Under the pieces are notes generated by a model. That model saw only the letters and a program-made list of their open reading frames with translations. It was not told the origin of the DNA and ran no database searches. The translations under genes were made by a program, and so were the position numbers. This document shows positions 33,799-42,840 of a stretch of 64,000 nt of DNA, piece after piece (position 1 is the first letter of the stretch; each line of letters opens with the position of its first letter). The stretch comes from Shinella sp. (GTDB lineage Bacteria > Pseudomonadota > Alphaproteobacteria > Rhizobiales > Rhizobiaceae). Where the stretch lies: NCBI GenBank assembly GCA_003248775.1, contig QFQX01000022.1:4689-68688 (forward strand), in the 5' to 3' direction.

Positions 33799-36270
33799 TC
33801 AGCCTTTCTTGGGCACTTTCGGCACGGAACCACGACGCTTCGGCGGAGCCTCGACGACGGCTTCGGCCGCCTCGGCCTTGGCCTTTGTCTTGCGCGGCTT
33901 CTTCTTGGTCTCCACCGCCTCGGCGGCGACCTCGACAAGTTCTGCCTCAGGCTTCGGCTTCACCGGAGCGGCATCGGAAACGCATTCGAGATCGAGAACC
34001 TCGGCGCCGTCCTCGTCCTTCTTGACACCGACCTTGACCACGCCACCCTTGCGGAGCTTGCCGAACAGGATCTCGTTGGCGAGCGGCTTCTTGATGTGCT
34101 CCTGGATGATCCGCGACAGCGGCCGGGCGCCCATCTTTTCGTCGTAGCCGCGCGTGGCGAGCCATGCGATGGCCTCCGGCGAAAGGTCGAAGGTGACATT
34201 GCGCTCGGAGAGCTGGGCCTCGAGCTGCATGACGAACTTCTGCACGACCTGATGGATGACTTCCGTCGGCAGCGGGGCAAACGGAATGGTCGCATCCAGA
34301 CGGTTGCGGAACTCCGGCGTGAACAGGCGGTTCAGCGCCTCTTCATCCTCACCGGTCCGCTTGGACGAACCGAAGCCGATGGCGGACTTCGCCATTTCGG
34401 AAGCGCCCGCATTGGTCGTCATGATCAGGATAACGTTGCGGAAGTCGATCTTCTTGCCGTTGTGGTCGGTCAACGAACCGTGGTCCATCACCTGCAACAG
34501 GATGTTGTAGATGTCCGGATGCGCCTTCTCGATTTCATCGAGCAGCACGACCGAATGCGGATGCTGATCGACACCGTCGGTCAGCAGACCGCCCTGGTCG
34601 AAGCCGACATATCCGGGAGGGGCACCGAGCAGACGCGAGACCGTGTGCCGCTCCATGTATTCCGACATGTCGAAGCGCAGCAGTTCCACACCGAGCGAGG
34701 CGGCGAGCTGCTTGGCGACCTCGGTCTTGCCGACGCCGGTGGGACCGGAGAAGACATAGCAACCGATAGGCTTGTTCGGCTCACGCAGACCTGCACGGGC
34801 AAGCTTGATCGAGGTGGAAAGCGCCTCGATGGCCTTGTCCTGGCCGTAAACGACCGAGCGCAGTTCCTTTTCGAGGTTGGCCAGCACCATCTCGTCGTCC
34901 TTGGACACCGTCTTCGGGGGAATACGGGCCATGGTGGCGATCGTTGCCTCGATCTCCTTCTCGGTGATCAGCTTGCGCCGCTTCGAAGCAGGCAAGAGCA
35001 TCTGGGCCGCGCCCGTTTCGTCGATCACGTCGATCGCCTTGTCGGGCAGCTTGCGGTCCGAGATGTAGCGCGCCGAAAGCTCGACGGCCGACTTGATCGC
35101 CTCGTTGGTGTAGCGAAGCTTGTGATAGTCCTCGAAATAGGGCTTGAGGCCCTTCATGATCTCGATCGCATCGTCTACCGACGGTTCATTGACATCGATC
35201 TTCTGGAAGCGACGAACGAGCGCGCGGTCCTTTTCGAAGAACTGGCGATATTCCTTGTAGGTGGTCGAACCGATGCAACGGATCGCACCCGACGACAGCG
35301 CCGGCTTCAGAAGGTTGGACGCATCCATTGCGCCGCCCGAGGTGGCGCCCGCGCCGATCACCGTATGGATCTCGTCGATGAAGAGTACCGCACCGGGGTA
35401 ATCCTCAAGCTCCTTGACCACCTGCTTCAGACGCTCTTCGAAATCGCCACGGTAACGTGTGCCCGCAAGCAGCGTGCCCATGTCGAGCGAGAAGATGGTC
35501 GCATCGGCAAGTGCTTCGGGAACCTTGCCTTCGACAATGCGCTTGGCGAGACCCTCGGCAATCGCCGTCTTGCCGACGCCGGGATCGCCGACATAGAGCG
35601 GGTTGTTCTTCGAGCGGCGGCAAAGCACCTGAATGGTGCGGTTCACTTCTTCGTGACGGCCGATCAGCGGATCGATACGGCCGCTCTTGGCCTTCTCGTT
35701 CAGATTGACGCAATAGGCCTTGAGCGCCTCCTGCTTGGTCTTGGCGGAACCCTCTTCCTGCTCGCGGGCCTGCTTGGCTTCGCTGTCGCCCTCTTCGGCA
35801 CCACGCGGCGGGCGAACCTGGGCTGCACCCGGCCGCTTGCCGATCCCGTGGGAAATATAGTTGACGGCATCGTAGCGGGTCATCTCCTGCTCCTGCAGGA
35901 AGAAGGCCGCATGGCTTTCCCGCTCGGCGAAGATCGCGACGAGGACGTTGGCGCCGGTCACTTCTTCGCGACCAGATGACTGCACATGTATCACGGCGCG
36001 CTGGATGACCCTCTGGAAACCGGAGGTCGGCTTGGAGTCCTCGTCGTAACCCGTAACGAGGTTGGCCAGTTCGTTGTCGACATAGTCGATCACGGTCTTG
36101 CGCAGGGCATCGAGATTGACATTGCAGGCGCCCATTACGGCCGCCGCATCAGCGTCGTCGATCAGCGCAAGCAACAGGTGCTCGAGCGTTGCATATTCAT
36201 GGTGCCGCTCGTTGGCGTAGGTCAGTGCCTGATGCAGCGCCTTTTCGAGGCTGGGAGAAAATGTTGGCAC
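33799..36270 (-). CDS. clpA: ATP-dependent Clp protease ATP-binding subunit ClpA
   Basis: An 823-residue double AAA+ unfoldase. The N-domain with two Clp repeats (about 1-145) docks ClpS. Walker A motifs are GDPGVGKT (228-235) and GPTGVGKT (509-516), with LFIDEIHT and VVLLDEIEKAH as Walker B. A lysine/alanine/glutamate-rich C-terminal tail of about 55 residues extends past the normal end. It feeds substrates, including N-degron proteins brought by ClpS, to ClpP (not in the window). It lies 9 bases after clpS. Confidence 0.95.
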   Translation of the reverse strand: MPTFSPSLEKALHQALTYANERHHEYATLEHLLLALIDDADAAAVMGACNVNLDALRKTVIDYVDNELANLVTGYDEDSKPTSGFQRVIQRAVIHVQSSGREEVTGANVLVAIFAERESHAAFFLQEQEMTRYDAVNYISHGIGKRPGAAQVRPPRGAEEGDSEAKQAREQEEGSAKTKQEALKAYCVNLNEKAKSGRIDPLIGRHEEVNRTIQVLCRRSKNNPLYVGDPGVGKTAIAEGLAKRIVEGKVPEALADATIFSLDMGTLLAGTRYRGDFEERLKQVVKELEDYPGAVLFIDEIHTVIGAGATSGGAMDASNLLKPALSSGAIRCIGSTTYKEYRQFFEKDRALVRRFQKIDVNEPSVDDAIEIMKGLKPYFEDYHKLRYTNEAIKSAVELSARYISDRKLPDKAIDVIDETGAAQMLLPASKRRKLITEKEIEATIATMARIPPKTVSKDDEMVLANLEKELRSVVYGQDKAIEALSTSIKLARAGLREPNKPIGCYVFSGPTGVGKTEVAKQLAASLGVELLRFDMSEYMERHTVSRLLGAPPGYVGFDQGGLLTDGVDQHPHSVVLLDEIEKAHPDIYNILLQVMDHGSLTDHNGKKIDFRNVILIMTTNAGASEMAKSAIGFGSSKRTGEDEEALNRLFTPEFRNRLDATIPFAPLPTEVIHQVVQKFVMQLEAQLSERNVTFDLSPEAIAWLATRGYDEKMGARPLSRIIQEHIKKPLANEILFGKLRKGGVVKVGVKKDEDGAEVLDLECVSDAAPVKPKPEAELVEVAAEAVETKKKPRKTKAKAEAAEAVVEAPPKRRGSVPKVPKKG

Positions 36271-36279
36271 GTCAGATCC

Positions 36280-36630
36280 TCACTTCTTTTCCATGACGCA
36301 TTGCAGCGGGTGTTCATGCTGCCTTGCGAAGTCCATCACCTGGCTTACCTTCGTTTCGGCGACTTCGTACGTGAAGACACCACACTCGCCCACGCCATGA
36401 TTGTGCACATGCAACATGATGCGGGTGGCGGCTTCCCTGTCCTTCTGGAAGAAGCGCTCCAGGATGTGGATCACGAACTCCATCGGGGTGTAGTCATCGT
36501 TCAGCAACAGGACGCGATACAGGTTCGGTTTCTTCGTCTTGGGCTTGGTGCGCGTGATGACGGACGTGCCGCGGTTGGCATTGTCCCCTTCGCGCCCATT
36601 GCTCTGCATGAAGACCGGCTTGGCGATCAT
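36280..36630 (-). CDS. clpS: ATP-dependent Clp protease adaptor ClpS
   Basis: A 116-residue ClpS with a disordered N-terminus (about 1-35) and the core YRVLLLNDDYTPMEFVIHIL, which forms the N-degron pocket (Asn-Asp-Asp-Tyr-Thr-Pro-Met). It recognises proteins with large hydrophobic N-terminal residues and hands them to ClpA. First gene of clpS-clpA. An ATG 21 bases in is an alternative start. Confidence 0.95.
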   Translation of the reverse strand: MIAKPVFMQSNGREGDNANRGTSVITRTKPKTKKPNLYRVLLLNDDYTPMEFVIHILERFFQKDREAATRIMLHVHNHGVGECGVFTYEVAETKVSQVMDFARQHEHPLQCVMEKK

Positions 36631-36817
36631 TTCAGTTCATTCTCCATTGTCCGGCCGATTTGCCAAAGACGCAATGCGACGGACGAACACTCAGGACAGT
36701 AAGGTAGTTCATATTCCGGTGATTTTAAGCCCCCCGGTGCTCACTGCAAACAGAATCGCCGCAACGCACCGAAAAGGCTGAAAAGAGTCAAAGCGTATAT
36801 CAGCCCCTTAAAAGCGC

Positions 36818-36848
36818 AAGACCGGCCGCACCAAGTGCGGCCGGTCTT
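36818..36848 (-). terminator. Rho-independent terminator after the phasin gene
   Basis: Perfect 13-bp stem AAGACCGGCCGCA/TGCGGCCGGTCTT with a 5-base loop; the minus strand continues GCGCTTTTAA. It is 32 bases after the phasin stop. Confidence 0.8.
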
Positions 36849-36879
36849 CAAAACCCGGAAAATACCGTTGAAAAGGCTA

Positions 36880-37233
36880 TCAGGCCGCAGCGGAGAACGG
36901 CGAAGAGGAAGTCGCCTTGGCGATGGTCGCCTCGTAGGGCTTGTAGACCGTCTTTGCGAGGTCAGCGTACATCTCGCCCATCTTCGTCGCCTCTGCGACG
37001 AACGACTCATAGGAGGACTTCAGGAAAGTCGACTGCAACTCAAACGCGCTTTCGACACTTTTTGCGCCTGCGAGCGTTTCCATGAAAGTGCTCGCGTCCT
37101 GGAAGGACTTCTTGGAATATTCGGACGCTTCCGTCGCGATGGCCTGGAAGCCCTTGCCGATTTCTGCATAATTTTTCAGCAGTGCATCCATGGCTTCCTT
37201 ACCCTTCTTGTTGGCTTCATCGAAGTTAAACAT
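36880..37233 (-). CDS. phasin family protein
   Basis: A 117-residue helical protein of the phasin family, which coats polyhydroxybutyrate granules. It starts MFNFDEANKKGKEAMDALLKNYAEIGKGFQAIATEA and has the typical amphipathic helices to about residue 100. ATG 37233 lies 9 bases after AGGAGG; the in-frame ATG 9 bases upstream abuts the ribosome site and is unlikely. Own terminator follows. Confidence 0.88.
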   Translation of the reverse strand: MFNFDEANKKGKEAMDALLKNYAEIGKGFQAIATEASEYSKKSFQDASTFMETLAGAKSVESAFELQSTFLKSSYESFVAEATKMGEMYADLAKTVYKPYEATIAKATSSSPFSAAA

Positions 37234-37351
37234 GCGCGACATCCTCCTGCTCGTGCCGTTTTTGAATGCAGCAGAGGATAGCAGGTGCACAATTTTGGTC
37301 AAGTAGTCTTGTGCGTCGCAATATCCCTCCATGGTTGCATACACAACCAAA

Positions 37352-37380
37352 ACAAAAAAGCCGACCGCAGCACGGCCGAC
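37352..37380 (-). terminator. Rho-independent terminator after the DUF3126 gene
   Basis: On the minus strand GTCGGCCG pairs with CGGTCGGC (8 bp, two wobbles) across TGCTG, followed by TTTTTTGTTTT. Confidence 0.75.
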
Positions 37381-37432
37381 CCCTCAACCCTTGAAAAGGA
37401 AAACATATATCAGTTGCTATGCAACTTTCAGA

Positions 37433-37636
37433 TTAGAGATCGACGTCCAGAATGGCCATCGAAAAATTGTAGGAGAGGTCGCCGTCTTCCTCGTCCTTGA
37501 ACACCACGCCAAGGAACTCTTCGCCGGCATAAACTTCGGCAGAGTCGTTCTTGCGCGGACGTGCCTTGACGGAAATGCCCGGACCGAACATCCGCTTGAA
37601 ATAGGCGTCGAGTTTCTTGATTTCTTCGGGCTTCAC
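37433..37636 (-). CDS. DUF3126 family protein
   Basis: A 67-residue protein, full length for the DUF3126 family, with KKLDAYFKRMFGPGISVKARPRKNDSAEVYAGEEFLGVVF. The family is small, soluble and confined largely to alphaproteobacteria; its function is unknown. The gene lies 127 bases after cysE on the same strand and has its own terminator. Confidence 0.88.
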   Translation of the reverse strand: MKPEEIKKLDAYFKRMFGPGISVKARPRKNDSAEVYAGEEFLGVVFKDEEDGDLSYNFSMAILDVDL

Positions 37637-37715
37637 TTAAATTCTCCGTATCGATTCAATTCGGCCCGCTTGTCGCATGCACCGTCCGCGGATGTAAAGA
37701 CGCAAACGCCGTCAA

Positions 37716-37749
37716 TACCGCCCGGAAAGCATGCTTTACCGGGCGGTTA
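37716..37749 (-). terminator. hairpin after cysE
   Basis: A 9-bp ACCGCCCGG/CCGGGCGGT stem directly after the cysE stop. No T-run follows, so it may be a stabilising 3' hairpin or weak terminator. Confidence 0.5.
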
Positions 37750-37763
37750 TGGCCACTTTGCGA

Positions 37764-38588
37764 TCAATCTTCGGCAGCGAGCATCTGGTCCATGGACCGC
37801 GCGGGCTCAGGGCAACCCGCCTCGCCCACGACCCGTGCCGGAACACCGGCGACGGTCGAGCCCTTCGGCACCGGCTTCAGCACCACCGACCCGGCGGCAA
37901 CGCGCGAGCAGCAACCGACCTCGATGTTACCGAGCACCTTGGCACCCGCACCGATCATCACGCCGTCGCCGATCTTCGGATGACGATCGGCGCCTTCCTT
38001 GCCGGTGCCCCCGAGGGTCACGCCATGCAGGATCGAGACGTTATCTCCAATACGCGCCGTCTCCCCGACCACGAGGCCGGTCGCATGATCGAGGAAGATG
38101 CCCTTGCCGATCCGTGCGGCCGGATTGATGTCCGTCTGGAAGACGCTGGAGGAGCGGCTCTGCAGATAGAGAGAGAAGTCGCGTCGGCCACGGTTCCACA
38201 TCCAATGGGCCAGACGATGGGTCTGAATGGCGTGGAAGCCCTTGAAATAAAGCACCGGCTCCATGAACCGCGTGCAGGCCGGGTCGCGGTCGTAGACAGC
38301 CTGAATGTCGACGCGCACGATCTGTCCCCATTCAGGCCACTCGCGCAGCATTTCATCGAAAGCCTGGCGCAGCAGGATTGCCTGCAGATCCGGGTGATCG
38401 AGGCGTTCACAGATCCGGTAGATGACGCAGTCCTCAAGCGAGCGATGATTGAGAATCGTCGAATAGAAAAAAGTTGCAAGCAACGGATCATGCTCAGCGG
38501 CCGACCGTGCCTCAGCCTTGAGGCTATCCCAGATCGGGTCCATCGACATCACATGCTCTCTCTTGAGGAATTCGCTCTTTGCGGCCAT
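37764..38588 (-). CDS. cysE: serine O-acetyltransferase CysE
   Basis: A 274-residue CysE with a helical N-terminal half (about 1-140; AILLRQAFDEMLREWP) and a left-handed beta-helix (about 160-245) carrying GVTLGGTGKEGADRHPKIG, the acetyl-CoA/serine site. It makes O-acetylserine, the cysteine precursor. It diverges from the hydratase gene over about 75 bases. No cysK is adjacent. Confidence 0.95.
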   Translation of the reverse strand: MAAKSEFLKREHVMSMDPIWDSLKAEARSAAEHDPLLATFFYSTILNHRSLEDCVIYRICERLDHPDLQAILLRQAFDEMLREWPEWGQIVRVDIQAVYDRDPACTRFMEPVLYFKGFHAIQTHRLAHWMWNRGRRDFSLYLQSRSSSVFQTDINPAARIGKGIFLDHATGLVVGETARIGDNVSILHGVTLGGTGKEGADRHPKIGDGVMIGAGAKVLGNIEVGCCSRVAAGSVVLKPVPKGSTVAGVPARVVGEAGCPEPARSMDQMLAAED

Positions 38589-38662
38589 CGCCGTTCTCCT
38601 CGTTTCATTCTAGACGCCATTATATAGTCCATCCTCGATTCAACATAAATGGGCTCCGAGAA

Positions 38663-39466
38663 ATGAAACACACCAGTGAATTCGCCGCCGGCAAGATCCT
38701 CGCCACCAGCCAGAATGGCGTGGGTATCCTGACGATCGACAATCCGGAGCGCAAAAACGCAATCAACGCCGCCATGTGGCGCGCCATACCCGAAGCGATG
38801 CACTGGCTCGCCACCTGGGGAGAGGCTCGCGTGATCGTACTCACCGGCGGCGGCACCCTTGATTTCAGCGCCGGCGCGGATATCTCCGAATTTCCGACAG
38901 TGCGCAAGGACACTGCAACGGCAAAGGTCTACGAAAGCGAAAACAGCGCGGCCTTCGCAGCGATCCGCAATTCCCGCGTCCCTGTGATCGCCGCCATTCG
39001 CGGCATCTGCTACGGCGGCGGCTTCGGGCTGGCGGCGGCAGCCGACCTTCGCATTGCAGCCGAAGACGCCGCATTCGCGGTGCCGGCAGCACGTCTCGGC
39101 CTTGCCTATCCGGCCGACGCAGTACAGGATTTCTTCCACGCGCTCGGGCCGCAGATCTCCCGCAAGATGCTCTTCACCGGCCTTGCCGTAAGCTCAACAG
39201 AGCTTTCCAAAGCCGGCTTCCTGATCGAGGTCACGGCTTCCGCGGCCCTTGACGCAGCGACCCTATCACTCGCGGAAACCATCGCGGCCAACGCACCTCT
39301 CTCGGTGCAGGCTTCCAAGCTCGCCCTTCGCGCCGTAGCAACCAATGACGACGACCTCCTGCGTGAAGCGGAAATCATCGGAGCATCAACCTTCGACAGT
39401 TCCGATTACGCAGAAGGACGCGCAGCGTTCGCGGAAAGACGTCGGCCGATTTTCAATGGGCGCTGA
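38663..39466 (+). CDS. enoyl-CoA hydratase/isomerase family protein
   Basis: A 267-residue crotonase-fold protein, starting MKHTSEFAAGKILATSQNGVGILTIDNPERKNAIN. The oxyanion-hole segments FSAGADISEF and AAIRGICYGGGFGLAAAADL are intact. The catalytic Glu pair of true hydratases is only partly visible (the second-turn position carries Ala-Arg), so the reaction could be isomerase- or hydrolase-like. Stands alone, divergent from cysE. Confidence 0.82.
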   Translation: MKHTSEFAAGKILATSQNGVGILTIDNPERKNAINAAMWRAIPEAMHWLATWGEARVIVLTGGGTLDFSAGADISEFPTVRKDTATAKVYESENSAAFAAIRNSRVPVIAAIRGICYGGGFGLAAAADLRIAAEDAAFAVPAARLGLAYPADAVQDFFHALGPQISRKMLFTGLAVSSTELSKAGFLIEVTASAALDAATLSLAETIAANAPLSVQASKLALRAVATNDDDLLREAEIIGASTFDSSDYAEGRAAFAERRRPIFNGR

Positions 39467-39558
39467 ACACGCAACCAGACAAAACCATGACGTGCAATCC
39501 AGTTTGTTGCAATTAAAAATAGAATTCATATCATCCCTTAATCAACCGGAGGATGACG

Positions 39559-40347
39559 ATGAGCTGGATCAGCGAGACTGAAATTCTTAAGGATCGTCAG
39601 ACGTTGAATGGCGACCTGTTGCCACTTTCAAATAGCCTCATGCTGCGCGTGCTGGGCAGCCCGCGCGGCAATTACGACCAGAGTTGCAGCCCTGTCACCA
39701 ATCCGCGGATCAACCGGCTTATCGTGACGATGAATGTCGGCCCCTTCTCCGTTACCGGCCTGAAGCCCGTTCTCGAGCGGTTGAAGCTCGCCTTTGCAGA
39801 GGTTCGACAGAAGCAGCCTGCCGTCTACGCGACGCTCGGTACTGCCGGCATGCTGTGCTGCCGGTATGTTCGGGGAAGCCGCGCTTCGATCTCCAACCAC
39901 TCCTGGGGCTGCGCGATCGACCTGACACTGGAGGGCAAGCTCGATGCACGCGGCGATGGCAAGGCTCAGAAGGGACTGATCGCCATTCATCCCATCATGA
40001 ACGCCCACCGGTTTTTCTGGGGCGCCTCCTTCGGGACTGAAGACTCCATGCACTTCGAGATCAGCCAGCAGCAGCTTCTCGAATGGCATAGGGATGGCGT
40101 GCTGGGCGAAAAGACAACAATTCCCGCGGAGGCCGAACGACTGGCTCTCGGCGACCGGGGTCCGGAAGTGGAATGGATTCAGCAGCGATTGAACCGCTTG
40201 CACGGGCTGGATGTCGATGAAGACGGCATCTTCGGCCCGGCCACCCGTGCCGCCGTCATCGAATTCCAGATCCGCCACAACCTCGCCACGGATGGCATAG
40301 TCGGCCCGGAAACGATGACGGCTCTCAAGCAAGCCTCGCCTGCCTGA
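39559..40347 (+). CDS. M15-type peptidoglycan peptidase with C-terminal PG-binding domain
   Basis: A 262-residue protein with a VanY/L-Ala-D-Glu endopeptidase-like domain. Zinc ligands are seen as His114 and Asp121 in SNHSWGCAIDL and His165 in DSMHFE. A PG_binding_1 domain (about 195-258) follows. There is no signal peptide or membrane helix, unusual for a wall hydrolase outside a phage. ATG 39559 has GGAGG 6-8 bases upstream; an ATG 6 bases earlier is possible. It may be a stand-alone lysin or use an unknown export route. Confidence 0.82.
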   Translation: MSWISETEILKDRQTLNGDLLPLSNSLMLRVLGSPRGNYDQSCSPVTNPRINRLIVTMNVGPFSVTGLKPVLERLKLAFAEVRQKQPAVYATLGTAGMLCCRYVRGSRASISNHSWGCAIDLTLEGKLDARGDGKAQKGLIAIHPIMNAHRFFWGASFGTEDSMHFEISQQQLLEWHRDGVLGEKTTIPAEAERLALGDRGPEVEWIQQRLNRLHGLDVDEDGIFGPATRAAVIEFQIRHNLATDGIVGPETMTALKQASPA

Positions 40348-40443
40348 ACAATAGCGATTGGACATGGAATTTCGCATCCTGAATTTTTCGCAGGATGCCG
40401 AATTGCGACGAAAATCCAGGAAACGGTTAGAGAATCGGAAATA

Positions 40444-41232
40444 TCACAGCGCGCGTCTAAGCGCGCTGTAGAACTCCAGTACAGCCTTCTTGAACACCCG
40501 GTCGCCGACGGCCAGCATGTGGTCGCGGTTTGGAATGTCGATGCCCTGTGCATGGGGCATCAGGGCGGCCAGTTCATGCGGCGAACCGGCAATATCGTCC
40601 CTGGTTCCGACGGCGATCAAGGTCGGAGCATCGACTCTTGCTATATCCGCGCGGCTCACCAGATCTCTCGACGTACTGATGCAAGCGGCAAGCGCGAAGC
40701 GATCGGAATGCGTCTGTTCGGCGAACTGCCGGAACATCCGTCCGCGCGTATGGGTCACATCGTCGAGCGACGGCGCAAGAAGGGCTTCGGCAATCGGATC
40801 CCAGTCGCCGACACCGTCGCAGAGGCCGATTCCCAATCCGCCGAAGACGAGAGAACGAACGCGGTCCGCGTGCTCGATCGCGAGAAATGCGGAAATGCGC
40901 GCGCCCATCGAATAGCCCATGACATGGGCCTGCTCGATGCCGAGATGGGTCAGCAGCGCTGCGGCATCTCCCGCCATCATAGAGGGATGATAGGCCTCCT
41001 GCTCATGCGGCCGGTCGCTTGCGCCATGTCCCCTGTTGTCGAGGGCTATGACACGATAGCCCGCCTCACCCAGGGTTCTCAGCCATCCCGGATAGACCCA
41101 GTTGACGTTTGCCGTCGAGGCAAAGCCATGAATCAGCAGCACCGGCTCGCCCGCCGGATCCCCCTCGTCGAAATAGGCTAGCTGGAAGCCGTCATGTATG
41201 AAGGAAGAGAAAGGAGGCGCATCGAGATTCAT
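40444..41232 (-). CDS. alpha/beta hydrolase
   Basis: A 262-residue hydrolase with the HGFAST oxyanion segment, the nucleophile elbow GYSMGAR (Ser in GxSxG), acid Asp in VGTRDDIAG and His in NRDHMLAV, so the triad is complete. No signal peptide. Substrate unknown; related enzymes are esterases or C-C hydrolases. It diverges from the zinc-finger gene. Confidence 0.86.
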   Translation of the reverse strand: MNLDAPPFSSFIHDGFQLAYFDEGDPAGEPVLLIHGFASTANVNWVYPGWLRTLGEAGYRVIALDNRGHGASDRPHEQEAYHPSMMAGDAAALLTHLGIEQAHVMGYSMGARISAFLAIEHADRVRSLVFGGLGIGLCDGVGDWDPIAEALLAPSLDDVTHTRGRMFRQFAEQTHSDRFALAACISTSRDLVSRADIARVDAPTLIAVGTRDDIAGSPHELAALMPHAQGIDIPNRDHMLAVGDRVFKKAVLEFYSALRRAL

Positions 41233-41400
41233 CGGTCATTCCTGTCGGCAGCATTGTGTTACAACAATATTGAAAGCCGCCCCGACCTCAAACCCCTCCC
41301 CTTGCGTTTTTCTGTGACTCCGGACCGTGTTTGGCTCTACCCTTTTCAAAGGAAGGAAGATAATGTCCGGGCACTTTCGAATGGCATAGCGGAGAAAAAC

Positions 41401-41646
41401 ATGGCCGGGCACAGCATTCCCCATTTCCAGAACGACGGCGGTCACGCAGTGATCGAGATCGGCGTGAAGGAATTCATGTGCACGGGTGCATCGGCTCCCT
41501 TCGACCATCCGCACATCTTCATCGACATGGGACATGACAACGAGAAGGTCTGCTCCTATTGCTCGACGCTCTACAAGTACAACCCGTCCCTCAAGGCCGA
41601 ACAGACCAACCCGCCGGGCTGCGTCTACCACGTGAAGGCGGCCTGA
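41401..41646 (+). CDS. NDUFS6-like zinc-finger domain protein
   Basis: An 81-residue protein of the CHCC zinc-finger family with Cys27 (EFMCTG), a following His (DHPHIFID), and Cys51/Cys54 in VCSYCSTLYKYN. The family includes mitochondrial complex I subunit NDUFS6, and alphaproteobacterial complex I has a counterpart. ATG 41401 follows GGAGA. The upstream open frame is not supported. Complex I genes are not near, but an NDUFS4-like gene is at 51047. Confidence 0.82.
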   Translation: MAGHSIPHFQNDGGHAVIEIGVKEFMCTGASAPFDHPHIFIDMGHDNEKVCSYCSTLYKYNPSLKAEQTNPPGCVYHVKAA

Positions 41647-41671
41647 GCGGCGCTCCTGATCGGCCAGTTCC

Positions 41672-42838
41672 ATGACCATCAAGACCGCCGCCATCATCGG
41701 AGCAGGCGTCGCGGGCTTGACTGCTGCGCTTTCGCTTGCACGGCATGGCATTCATGTCGATATCCTGGAACAGGCACCGCAACTCGGTGAGGTGGGAGCA
41801 GGCCTCCAGCTCTCTCCAAACGCCACCCGCATTCTCGCCGAACTCGGCGTGTTGCCGGAGATAGAACAGCACTGGCTAGAGCCGGATGAGATCCGGCTCG
41901 CCTCGGGCACTTCGCTCAAGCCTCTTGCCACCGTTCCCGCCGGGCGCTTCGCCCGCGAGCGCTGGGGAGCGCCCTATGGCGTTCTTCATCGCTCGACACT
42001 GCAGCAGGCACTGTTGACCGCGGTCATCCGTAACTCCCACTGCAAGCTCCATCTCGGACAGCGGATCGAAAACGCCACCGCATCGGCGATCGAGGCAATG
42101 ACCGGGACCAGGCCCGAACTGGTCGTCGGAGCGGATGGTGCATGGTCGCCGGCGCGAAAACTCATCGAGGGCAGCCCGAAGATCGCCTTTTCCGGCAATA
42201 TCGCGTGGCGCTTTACAGTTCCCGCCGCCGGCGCGCCCGCTTTCCTGAGCAATCGCTGCGTTACCGCCTTTCTCGGTCCCAAGACGCATCTGGTCTGTTA
42301 TCCGCTGAACGAGATCGATGGCTTCAACCTTGTTGCCATCGCCGCGGGCATGAACCCCGGCGAAACCTGGGCGGCACAGGGAAGCGACATCCAGCATGGC
42401 ATGCTGCTCGCGCAGTTTTCCGGCTGGAACCCTTTCATCCTGGCGCTTCTCGCGGGTGTGAAACAGGCAACGTTCTGGCCACTCTATGAGGCCTCACCGG
42501 GTAACTGGCAGAATGGTCGCGACACCGTGTTGATCGGCGATGCGGCCCATGCGATGATGCCGTTTTCGGCGCAGGGCGCGGTCATGGCCATCGAGGACGG
42601 GTTCGAGCTTGCCGGTAATGTCTCCGGCTCCCTTCCGCTCGCTCAGTCGCTTGCGGCATTCGAAACCCACCGCAAGGCGCGCGCAGGGCGCGTGAAGGCG
42701 CGGGGTGCCTTCAACAAATTCGCCTATCATGCCCGCGGACCGGTCCGCGTTGCGCGTGACATAGTCCTGTCATTGCGCCAGCCGCAGAGCCTCGCCGCTG
42801 ATTTCGACTGGCTCTACGGCTATCGAGCAAAAGGCTGA
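41672..42838 (+). CDS. FAD-dependent monooxygenase (aromatic hydroxylase type)
   Basis: A 388-residue class A flavoprotein monooxygenase. The Rossmann FAD site IIGAGVAGLTAALSLARHGI starts at residue 6; LVVGADGAWSP is the GD/ADG motif near residue 155, and GDAAHAMMPFSAQGAVMAIED the second FAD motif. Members hydroxylate aromatics such as salicylate, or ubiquinone rings. The substrate is not evident. It follows the zinc-finger gene by 25 bases. Confidence 0.88.
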   Translation: MTIKTAAIIGAGVAGLTAALSLARHGIHVDILEQAPQLGEVGAGLQLSPNATRILAELGVLPEIEQHWLEPDEIRLASGTSLKPLATVPAGRFARERWGAPYGVLHRSTLQQALLTAVIRNSHCKLHLGQRIENATASAIEAMTGTRPELVVGADGAWSPARKLIEGSPKIAFSGNIAWRFTVPAAGAPAFLSNRCVTAFLGPKTHLVCYPLNEIDGFNLVAIAAGMNPGETWAAQGSDIQHGMLLAQFSGWNPFILALLAGVKQATFWPLYEASPGNWQNGRDTVLIGDAAHAMMPFSAQGAVMAIEDGFELAGNVSGSLPLAQSLAAFETHRKARAGRVKARGAFNKFAYHARGPVRVARDIVLSLRQPQSLAADFDWLYGYRAKG

Positions 42839-42840
42839 CC

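Noticed and set aside
33763..35979. 738-codon frame opposite clpA
   Set aside because: Antisense shadow caused by high GC; clpA is complete and certain.
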